NCBI GenBank assembly: GCA_024036415.1 | Contig: JAMWET010003419.1 | Span: 526,001-590,000, forward strand | DNA from: Prochilodus magdalenae | Taxonomy: Eukaryota > Chordata > Actinopteri > Characiformes > Prochilodontidae | Direction: 5' to 3' | Length of the DNA: 64,000 nt | Part shown: positions 56,250 through 64,000 of the stretch, one piece after another | How the letters are laid out: every line of letters starts with the position of its first letter | Numbering within the stretch: position 1 is the first letter of the stretch | The notes under the pieces: generated by a model | The model's input: the letters and a program-made list of their open reading frames with translations, nothing else | The model's database searches: none | What the model was told of the DNA's origin: nothing | Translations under genes and position numbers: made by a program

Positions 56250-56860
56250 ATGACACATGAGTTTTGGTGGCCCATATACTGCCATCCATCTTTCCTTCAT
56301 CCCTGACCAGTTTTTTTCCAGTCCTTGCTGATGAAAAGCATCCCTCCAGCATGATACTGCCATCACCATGCTTCAGGATAGGAATGGTGTTCTCGGGGTG
56401 ATGGGAAATATTGAGTTTCCCATGATGGCCATAAAGTTTAGTTAGTGATTTAGTTTTAATCTGACTGCAGAGCCTTATTATGGAGCTGAAGAGTCTTTTT
56501 TTTTTTTTTTCTTGAGCAATGTTTTATCTGGCTACTCTTCCATAAAGCCCCGCTCTGTGGAGTGTACTGATGGAAATGGCTCTATGAACAGATACTCCCA
56601 CCTTTGTGGATCTCCCTCTTTTGGTGTCTTTGTTGAATCTCTGATTAATGCTCCCCTTCCCTGGTCTGTCAGGTTTGCAGTTCCACCATACTCTTTTCCA
56701 GTAGAATGGATTTAATGGTGCTCTGTTCAGGGTTTGGGATATTTAGTATAACCCAACCCTGATGTATCTGACCTGTTTAGAGAGCTCGTTGATCTTTGTC
56801 ACTTGCTTAGTGGTACTGCCGACTCGGGGACCCCCAGTACAGGGGCAAACAGGTGGAGCT
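56250..56860 (-). pseudogene. Tc1-like transposase remnant, family 7
   Basis: The minus strand shows [20 protein letters not shown] and [20 protein letters not shown]. This is the conserved Tc1 core block after the second catalytic Asp (usually HGGGSxMLWGCFSSxGTGxL). Further 5' on the minus strand only DNA-level similarity to the N-terminal half remains. Frames are broken by indels and no full frame survives. Confidence 0.8.
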
Positions 56861-57354
56861 TACTCCACTAACTGTGTGACTTCTTTTCTTCATTTAATTG
56901 GTTGGACTAGATCTTATGTAGGAGGTTCATAGTAATGAACAGGGGTGAATACATGTGCACTCTCTTTTCAGTTTTAGTACTATTTTGTTAAACAAGGCAT
57001 TGCACTTGAACAAGCCTTAATCAAGTCGTTGCACTTCTACCATTTGGTCTATTATGTTCATTGCACACAATGTAAACGAATCCAATTTAATTCCAGCTTG
57101 TAATGCGACAAAACAGGAAAACACCAAGGGGGTGAAGACTCCGGTAAGGCACTATAATTTATTCTTGTTAAAGTGTAAAAAAACATTTCACTCCTCAACT
57201 AAACAAAGAGGCCTTGGTAACACTTCCTGCTCTGTTCCAGATAAACCTTACTGAGTCAGAGCTGGTTGCAGTGGTAGTGATGGGAACCAGACGTCCAGCA
57301 TTCATGTTAGAAAGGTACATGCAGGTTATGAGACAAAATAGTCCCCAGAAAAAC

Positions 57355-57560
57355 TTAATGTGCCAGATTTATTGGCATTTTTAATTAGCAGTGTTACATA
57401 CAAAAACTCAGAAGACATGTGTGGGTTATTGGTTGTTTTGGGTAGTAAATAAAATGGCTATATATGTGTGGTAGACTTCAGGGCAACTTCCTGTTACTGA
57501 CTCTGTAAAGAGTCAGTATGTTTCTCTATAATTAACCAGTTCACATCAAACCACTCTGCA
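57355..57560 (+). repeat. dispersed repeat pair member (with 7396-7580)
   Basis: Ordered matches as described for 7396-7580. Contains a local inverted pair, ACTGACTCTGTAAAGAGTCAGT. Confidence 0.55.
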
Positions 57561-58078
57561 CGACTCTGTGTACATCTAGTCAATTGAATTATTCAGGTGT
57601 GGTGAAACGTCAGTGGACTTCCCCCTAAAAGCCAGTTGCTGTATTGGATTACATTTGTCACCATAGTGCACTGCAGGGTAATTGGTGCAGCTAAGGTGAG
57701 TTTTTCTGGAGAACTGTAATTGAACTAGTGGCAGCATGAACCAGCATCTGAGCTGACCTACTTGTGAAGCTCTCAACTTTTTTCTTTTTTTTTTCTTTTG
57801 GCTCCGACTTCTCATGCCAACTCTAAAAATAAGTCCCTCTGTCCAGTTTTAGCAAGCGTTCAGACACTACCCTGACACGTGGACATGGTAGCATAGGCAG
57901 GACGCCATCATATAAGCTTGCAGGTCGCATTTCCTTATCCACATAACTGAATTAAACTGTTGAATGTTATAGCATTAATTCTATATTAGTGCATCATTTC
58001 TAATGTTTCTAAAAGAATCACTGGAAGCTATAGAATGTTTCAGATTTCCCTTTTCAACGAATGTACATCAGTGATGCA
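57561..58078. other. unassigned sequence
   Basis: T/C run at 57777-57800. No gene. Confidence 0.4.
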
Positions 58079-58175
58079 TATATGGCCAAAAGAATGTGGA
58101 CACCTGACTGTTACCCATAAGTGCTTGTTGGATATCACATTCCAAAACTCCTTTATACCAAACTAGTCATGCTGG
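58079..58175 (+). mobile_element. terminal fragment of a common teleost MITE
   Basis: ATATGGCCAAAAGAATGTGG, ACACCTGACTGTTACCC and GTGCTTGTTGGATATCACAT are the well-known end of a fish DNA-transposon MITE. Only one end is seen. Confidence 0.75.
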
Positions 58176-58485
58176 AGCACACAGGTTTTTCACCAGTCAG
58201 TGGCCATGAAGCTTGAAGCATATATTGTTTATATATAAAATAAATTATATTCATACATACCGTGTGTATATATACAAGTACACATCACCCTTCACTGGAA
58301 CAAAAGAAAGACCAAACCCTGAAAACCAGTTGCAGAGCACACTATCCCTCCTCCACCAAACCTAAATGTTGGCACTACGAATTCCAGAGGGTAGCATTCT
58401 CTAGATTTGCCCATCAAACTTCCATTGAAGCGTAAATCATCATCCAATGAAAACACATTTCCTTTACTTCAGAAAGCTTTACACC

Positions 58486-59050
58486 TGGGGTTCTCAACTT
58501 TTCTCGACCCAAAGCCCATCTGATATTAACCACAGAGCATAGCGGCTCCCCAAAAAACTCAAAATCAACCTTTATATAAATAGAGATTGTCCAAGAAATT
58601 TGGTTAAAGACAAATTAGGATATGTCTAAATTTGAACAAGGTAGCTGTAATAGCATCTACAGAAGCCTCTCTATCAGTAGCTAGCCAGCGGCTATGTTCT
58701 CTAAACATAATTACCCCTGCTCAGTGGGACTCCTTATAATGTCTCTTTAGCCAAAATGCTTAGCAAATTGTTCATTTAAGGCTCAGACATTGTTTATTTC
58801 CCACTACTAAGATTGCAACTGGACCGAAGTGCTAACGCAAGCTGTGCCAACTTTGCTGTTTAGCCACATATTACCATCTTTGTGAGCTCACATGTCTCCT
58901 TCTGTGGCTCCATGCTAAGATGATGTGGAATTAGAAGAGCTGAGCGGCCTCCATATTGTGCGGCCTGGTGGGGCTCCATTAGCCAAAATCAAAGAGACCG
59001 CCGGAACTCGTGGAACCGCACAATAGCGGGGCAGCTCTCAGTTTGAGAAA
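58486..59050. mobile_element. hAT-like non-autonomous element
   Basis: Left end GGGGTTCTCAACTTTTCTCG and right end CAGCTCTCAGTTTGAGAA are imperfect inverse copies of the GGTTCTCAAAC-type hAT terminus. The interior has GCGGCCTGGTGGGGCTCCAT and GGAACCGCACAATAGCGGGG. No transposase frame. Confidence 0.65.
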
Positions 59051-59490
59051 ATAAACACCAAAATCCGCTGCGTCCCAAAGACCATGCTAACCAACTCATT
59101 AAGAGGGGTTCTTCCAAGCCAGCTGGTATTATGTCGGGCAGTAGCGTTTCAAGCATAAAGTAAAATCATGTGAACTAGCTCTGGAAGCTGAACACTTGGC
59201 TCGGCACCAATGGAGACAAAGCCACGTGGGGTCCTTCTGCATGACTGAAAGAGCCAAACCGCCAAGAGCGATGAGTGCAGTGCTTTGAAGGGAGTGCGAA
59301 TAGTATTTCTATGAGGCGTACTGCGTAACAGTTAAAGACCTTTACCTTTATTCGTTTATTTCCAGTAAAAATGACTTTTACATTCGAGTTATTCGTTTTT
59401 TTCACATCAGGAAAAAACAGAGATCCTGAACAACTAAATATGTGGCTGTATGCAAAACTTTGAGCACAAACAGGCCAAATTACAAATCGT
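59051..59490. other. unassigned sequence
   Basis: No gene. The minus frame at 59175-59405 has no known domain. Confidence 0.4.
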
Positions 59491-59545
59491 AAATTTATAT
59501 TTAAGGCATTTAGCAGACGCTCGTATCCGGAGCGACTTACAACCG
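59491..59545 (-). mobile_element. SINE family 2 tail fragment
   Basis: TATTTAAGGCATTTAGCAGA, CGCTCGTATCCGGAGCGACT and TACAA match the tail of the family-2 SINEs. The tRNA head is absent. Confidence 0.7.
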
Positions 59546-59789
59546 TGCTTAGTGTTCCATTGGAGAATGTTCCAACTAGTATAGGAAGGTTAGAACCTAA
59601 AACTCACCATGAGCTCAGACACTGCTCGAAGTGCTGATACCTAGAGAGATCAATACACAGACATATACAGTATGAACCAAAAGTGGAAATAAGCTAACAC
59701 ATCAGCTTATATTGATATAGCCGGTACTGTCATATTCTACATCTAGTTTGAAAATGGATCAACATACCCTAATAATGCAATATGCCTCC

Positions 59790-60250
59790 AGGCCCTGGTG
59801 TTTCTCCTTAGTCCTTATTTCCTAAGATGTATAGTATTTTACCACACCAGTGTTAGTCCAGTATAGTTCAGTTCAGTCAGTGATATTTTCTGTTTCTCAA
59901 AATCCAAATAATCCCAAACACATTCAGTGATGATGAGGTCTGCGTTCTGGAGTGTTCAGTCCGTTGTTTTGAGGACAGCAGCAGCTTTTTTGTTGATTTG
60001 CAAATGTTCTATTTAGGTCTCCCTTTCTGAGGCTTCTTATTAGATACACATTCTTTCAGGCCCACAATGTTGAGTTGTCTTTTACAGTTGGAAGATGGAG
60101 AAATTTGCCTTGGGGATTTGTGAAGGAAATATGGGGCTTATTTATCTCCTTTAGCATCTCACAGATGACATGCAGCTTTGTCTGATGGTAAAGGTTTTGG
60201 GGTCTTTGGGGTCATTCAGATTTTCTCTTTTTCCCATTTTTTTCTTGAAA
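59790..60250 (-). mobile_element. Tc1-like remnant, family 5 copy B
   Basis: The minus strand, broken by stops, reads TLQNADLIITECVWDYL, corresponding to the Tc1 block around the third catalytic acidic residue (SPDLNxIExVWDYL). Upstream text such as GTAAAAGACAACTCAACATTG fits the same family. It overlaps in family, not in region, with the C-terminal relic at 26965-27345. Confidence 0.55.
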
Positions 60251-60820
60251 TCATTTTAAAACTCCAGGTTTGGAGACTCTTGTTTGTTCAGATGTAGCTT
60301 GTTGCTAGCCGGTTGCTAATGTGTCTAAAAATGGAGGAATGAGGAATGAATAAGCAACACATAGAGGAGTGTGGGTCAGTAGGTCTGCGGATTAGAGTTT
60401 GGGGATCTGTCCTGAATAAAAACATGCAGCTTGGTGTCCATAGGTTAAAGGAGACACTGGGGACTGGGGAGGGCCAAGAGTGAATGGGACTGTATGTGGT
60501 GGAAAGAGGGATGGGGAAAGAAAAGAACAGACAAGTGCGGTGTCAGACCAACATTGAATTTGTGCTTGTGGGTCTGCCCTGAGATATGCCCAGAGTAGAT
60601 TAGGAAGAAATATTATAGATGTGTGCGCACTTTTCCACCTCATTCACTCTAAATATATATTTTTTTAAAATTCCAGAAATATCAGTTGGAATGCGGAAAT
60701 CATTGATCTGATCAAAAAGCTGTATACGAGCACACCTTTTACAATAAGACTGAACGTGTTGCAGCTGGAATGGAGTCGATATATCAACCCCCTTCAGGAC
60801 TAATAGACACAAACTGTGTA
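60251..60820. other. unassigned sequence
   Basis: No gene recognised. Confidence 0.4.
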
Positions 60821-60822
60821 CC

Positions 60823-60845
60823 AAGAAGAAGAAGAAGAAGAAGAG
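60823..60845. repeat. (AAG)n microsatellite
   Basis: About seven AAG units. Confidence 0.9.
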
Positions 60846-60889
60846 GACAAAGAGGATAAGGAAGCACAATACACCACTGGATAACCATA

Positions 60890-61132
60890 GTGTTGCACAT
60901 TGCACAATCAGGAGTCTGGATGTCTGGATGCTGTGGATGCTCAAACACTCCAAGTTGTCCTTTGCAACAAACAAGAACAACATCAATTATTATATATCAA
61001 TTATATATCAGTTATGAAAGAGATGTAAGAAGACTCATGCCTGTGCCAGAGAATGTCTACCCATACGTGCTATTGAAAGAGAACAACAGTCTGTGGACTG
61101 ATGCAGAAATAAATGATCTGCTTGCACTTTGA
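60890..61132 (+). other. open frame with a possible Myb/SANT-like start
   Basis: 80 codons ending NNSLWTDAEINDLLAL-stop. WTDAEINDLL resembles the first helix of the Myb/SANT-like domain carried by Harbinger-type transposons and their host derivatives (WxxxExxxLL). The frame stops just there, so at best it is a truncated relic. The rest matches nothing I know. Confidence 0.25.
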
Positions 61133-61975
61133 GACGATGCACCTCCGTCTCTCCTGCATCAGTGTTTGAAATCTGTGTCACCAGCCGAGCTGTGTAGTTA
61201 CTAAAGCTCATGTCGTTAGCGCAGCAACCCATGCAGATAGGAAGGCGATGTTTGATCTGATTTGCCTGCAGTCTAATTATATAGCCATACTGGGCGGGGC
61301 TAGGCACCACCCCGGTGTGTGGGTGATATGTGTGTGTGAATGGAGGGGTATAGAACGAGACAATAGAGAGAACCTCTGCTTATGTGCGGCATGGCTGTGG
61401 CCGACAACGGCTGCAAAACAAGACCACCTGACTTGTGTGGAAGTTGTCACTTTTAACTCTGGTGAGCTCTACAGTATGTTTGGCTTAGTATTTTGGAGGA
61501 CCACAGCGCCCACTAGTGGATATGTTAGTCCAGTAGTCTACGGAACCCCAAGCCTGAATGCTGAACACGTTGTGTTTCTGTATAGCTGGTGTTTACTACT
61601 ATGTTTGGTGCACCATGGAAAGAGAGAGCAAGTTAGAGGTGAGGGGGAAAAGTGCTGTTTACAGGTCTCCAAAGTTGCGTTGAAATATTGCTCTGCATGT
61701 CACAAAACGCAGGATGATATCGACGATGCCCTCTCCGTTTAATTTGACAGCAGCAGTATCCCCATGCTACGAGCGCTGTGGGTGTGCGAGAGCGGAGCTT
61801 TGGGGCGTTGTGGGGTAAAACCCTTAAGGCTCGCCTCTCTGGCTGCCATACAGAATAAAAAACACCCAGAGACACTCACTCCCTGTCCAGACACACAGCG
61901 GGTCCCTAATGGCTAATAATACAACAATGTCAAATCCCTCATTACTGTTTCCGAGTTGCTCTGGTTGGCGAGACG

Positions 61976-61980
<5 letters not shown>
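61133..61980. other. unassigned sequence with a 164-codon frame
   Basis: The longest sense-like frame outside simple repeats that I cannot tie to an element (61248-61742, plus). It is cysteine- and tryptophan-rich (VWVICVCEWRG, CLVHHGK) without a domain. The phrase CAGCGCCCACTAGTGGA occurs in many fish repeats or LTRs, which suggests old repeat DNA. Not called as a gene. Confidence 0.3.

Positions 61981-62018
<38 letters not shown>
61981..62018. repeat. (AC)n microsatellite
   Basis: About 19 AC units. Confidence 0.97.
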
Positions 62019-62680
62019 CACTACACACCTCCATCGTTAAAGAGGATGATTGTGATGGCGGCTGACGGCAGCCTCTGTGCACCTCCAGCCTGGCCTGCCT
62101 GTCATTTTGAGTGACGGGACGGGGGAGGGTGTGGAGGGGAAAGGGGGGGCCCTATCCCAAAGGCCTGGCAGCTGGATGTGCACCTGCGGTTTCACATAGT
62201 GAAGCTCTTCTGCATGTACAGACTCACACACACATCCCCGCAGTCTTACAAATGGCCAGAATGAAGGTGCATTCAGAAGTGTATTAATATCAGGGATTCA
62301 TTCTGAGGGGACATATCCTACAACGAGAACTGAGTAAACTCAGTGCTAAAGTGAAAGTAGTTACTTCATAGACATAATGACTCAAGTAGAAGTAAAATAG
62401 GCATAACAACATTAATTGGGGTTAATAAGTATCAGATTTACAGGGTAGTCTATAGTACGGCCAGCATATGCTTATAACTGGTGTGTGCAGCCTTTAGAAT
62501 TTTAATATTTCTGCATAAATATGACCTAAAACTACGTGGTTTCCACAAAGTCCTCAAAATAGGTCAACAGGACCCAATTAAACAAAGGATACGAGTGTTT
62601 TACACTCACGTCATTTATTTATTCAGGAAAATGATGTAGTTTTACAGTGGCAAAAGTATGTGACCTTTCAGGATTAGCAG
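62019..62680. other. unassigned sequence
   Basis: G-rich tract at 62115-62150. No gene. Confidence 0.4.
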
Positions 62681-62889
62681 ATTTACATTGACGGCATTTA
62701 GCTGACGCTCTTATCCAGAGCGACTTAGGGTAATCATATTACAGGTAGGCCAATGTGGTGTTAGGAGTCTTGCCCAAGGACTCTTATGGTGTAGCACAGC
62801 ACAGTCACCTAGACCAGGAATCGAACCCTAGTCTCCCACATGTGGTGGTTCCCTGCAGGGTAGTGGTGGTATCCGCTGAGCTACACCAA
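62681..62889 (-). mobile_element. tRNA-derived SINE (family 2), copy 4
   Basis: Tail end ATTTACATTGACGGCATTTA on the left. On the minus strand the head reads TTGGTGTAGCTCAGCGGATA with a GGGTTCGATTCC box B. Confidence 0.92.
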
Positions 62890-62929
62890 TTTGAAGGTGA
62901 AAGTAGAATCTGGTGTTTTCAGTCAATGG

Positions 62930-63240
62930 GATGACAGTCTGGTGCGAGTGGGTGCCCGGTTGTGTTTAGAGAACACGGTAGAACATGGTATGTACAGAGG
63001 AGATTTCTGAGGACCTCAGAGGAGGAGTTGTTGATGCTCGTCAGGCTGAAAGAGGTGCAAAGCCATGTGTGCAGAGTTTGGACTCTACCATCCATATTCC
63101 GACAGATTTTGTACAAATGGAGGAAATTCAAGACTATTCTTTCCCTCCCCAGGAGCGGTGCACCAACAAAGAGTAAGACGTGTAGTCTGGTTTCAGCCTA
63201 ACATGCAGAGAAATAAATTCATCTTCCAAAAAATAAAGTT
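62930..63240 (+). pseudogene. Tc1-like transposase N-terminal remnant, family 8
   Basis: Two frames overlap. One reads ISEDLRGGVVDARQAERGAK (start of the first helix-turn-helix). The other reads PSIFRQILYKWRKFKTILSL and PRSGAPTKSKT, matching the Tc1 pattern VRQIVYKWRKFKTTVTLPRSGRP at the end of the first HTH and the GRPR linker. A frameshift near 63060 separates them. The catalytic domain is absent. Confidence 0.82.
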
Positions 63241-63299
63241 TGGTCGGCCTTTGTCAGTCTCACAACGAATAAGCCTTTAAGGTTTGAACCTTCTGTTCT

Positions 63300-63345
63300 A
63301 GAGTAACGTCCTGTAACGTCCTGTGACGTCCTGTAACGTTACTCT
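63300..63345. repeat. 10-bp tandem repeat capped by an inverted repeat
   Basis: About four units of TAACGTCCTG/TGACGTCCTG lie between AGAGTAACG and its inverse CGTTACTCT. Could form a stem-loop and contains TGACGTC-like words. Confidence 0.8.
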
Positions 63346-64000
63346 ACCTTGTCAGTCAATATGCTTCATTTGCTTCTGATGCTGTCTTTGCTGGTGTTGT
63401 GCTGATTTCCAACTCCCTGGCAAAATCTGACTCTCCTTCGCATTCTCATGCATCTCACAGGCATATGTTACAGATTACGCTCGATTTCTAATATTTAGAC
63501 ACCCAAACAATCAAAATCCCAAGGATAATCTGTAGGGTCCATATGCCTGCGTGATGCGAAGGGGAGTTGGACTCTGTATCCTTCAGCTTGTCAGGTAATG
63601 CACGTGTACAGCTGCCCATGATCTCAAAGCACGATTAAAAATGAATTACACTTAGCAGCTGTAGGAAAACCAGAAATACCAATACATCTAAGATGAAATA
63701 TGATATAATCATGTACCAGATGTTTCTATAAACATACAGCTCTGGGTTAGGGTTAGAGCCCACCTCAAAATGATCAGTGTCTCTGGTTGTACAGTTTCTG
63801 GGTTTGTGTTGGACCAGAATCCCTCAGTTCTGTTTGATTCTCTACACTACTGGAACCATGTCTCCCAGATTTCAGATCAGATATTATAATTAGATGTGTT
63901 TATTTAGAAAATCACTAATGACCCCCAGAAGCCTGAACCATGCTCGCTGTGCGTTTCACCCCAGCCACCGCTCGCCAGTCTCTCTGTAGGTCACTTGAGG
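63346..64000. other. unassigned sequence
   Basis: No gene or repeat recognised up to the right edge. Confidence 0.4.

Larger units (their letters stand above)
55308..57154 (-). mobile_element. near full-length, dead Tc1-like element, family 7
   Basis: Left end GCAAAAGTATTCACCCCTCC, then GGTGTTTTTCCTGTTTTGTT. The right end is the inverse (AAACAGGAAAACACCAAGGG, GGTGAAGACTCCGGTAAGGC). The interior follows the antisense text of a very common vertebrate Tc1 family, including TGATACTGCCATCACCATGC, TGGCTACTCTTCCATAAAGC and TATAACCCAACCCTGATG. A CA-rich low-complexity block (about 55740-55925) and AT-rich DNA interrupt it. Confidence 0.88.

Noticed and set aside
61248..61742. 164-codon plus frame
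   Set aside because: Odd Cys/Trp-rich composition, no domain, and it contains a phrase typical of fish repeats.

Overview
The window looks like a stretch of a ray-finned fish nuclear genome. It carries several tRNA-derived SINE families, a LINE 3' tail, many decayed Tc1-like DNA transposons, hAT-like short elements, two solo LTRs and abundant microsatellites, all typical of teleosts. The repeat set resembles otophysan fish (characins, catfish and relatives), but that is an inference from memory of such families, not from a search. I found no convincing host protein-coding exon, rRNA or functional tRNA gene. Almost every open reading frame is short, is explained by a repeat, or overlaps an equally long frame on the other strand. 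The window is best read as intergenic or intronic DNA.

Layout. 0-15 kb: a GAT microsatellite, a 20-bp minisatellite (1532-2336), a deleted Tc1 element (4243-4775), a pair of hAT-like repeat copies, a SINE (6745-7040), a CACTGCAAAAA-ended short element (9942-10266), a large AAT/TTA microsatellite and a foldback repeat (13946-14858). 15-30 kb: Tc1-like remnants of at least five families, a pyrimidine-rich 55-bp minisatellite (21436-22250), and unique-looking stretches near 17.6-18.3 and 23.2-24.2 kb. 30-33 kb: high-complexity DNA with homeodomain, GATA and POU octamer-like motifs, including a duplicated GATA+octamer module at 31772-31819. 34-43 kb: a duplication-rich interval with a 42-bp minisatellite derived from a transposon end, two separate pairs of duplicated segments, two SINEs and two solo LTRs, one of which is missing from the sister copy of its duplication. 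43-55 kb: more Tc1 remnants, a TA microsatellite, candidate conserved DNA near 45.6, 49 and 54.5 kb, a third deleted Tc1 element that keeps a longer DNA-binding domain (51850-52375), and a degenerate array of about 155-180 bp units (53285-53960). 55-64 kb: a near full-length but dead Tc1-like element (55308-57154), a hAT-like element (58486-59050), further SINE and Tc1 pieces, and a small tandem-repeat hairpin at 63300-63345.

No genes here work together in a pathway. The two active-looking themes are transposon decay and reuse (DNA-binding-domain-only Tc1 derivatives, a minisatellite grown from a transposon end, solo LTR dating) and islands of unique, motif-dense DNA that may be cis-regulatory. 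The second is inference only, because conservation could not be tested here.
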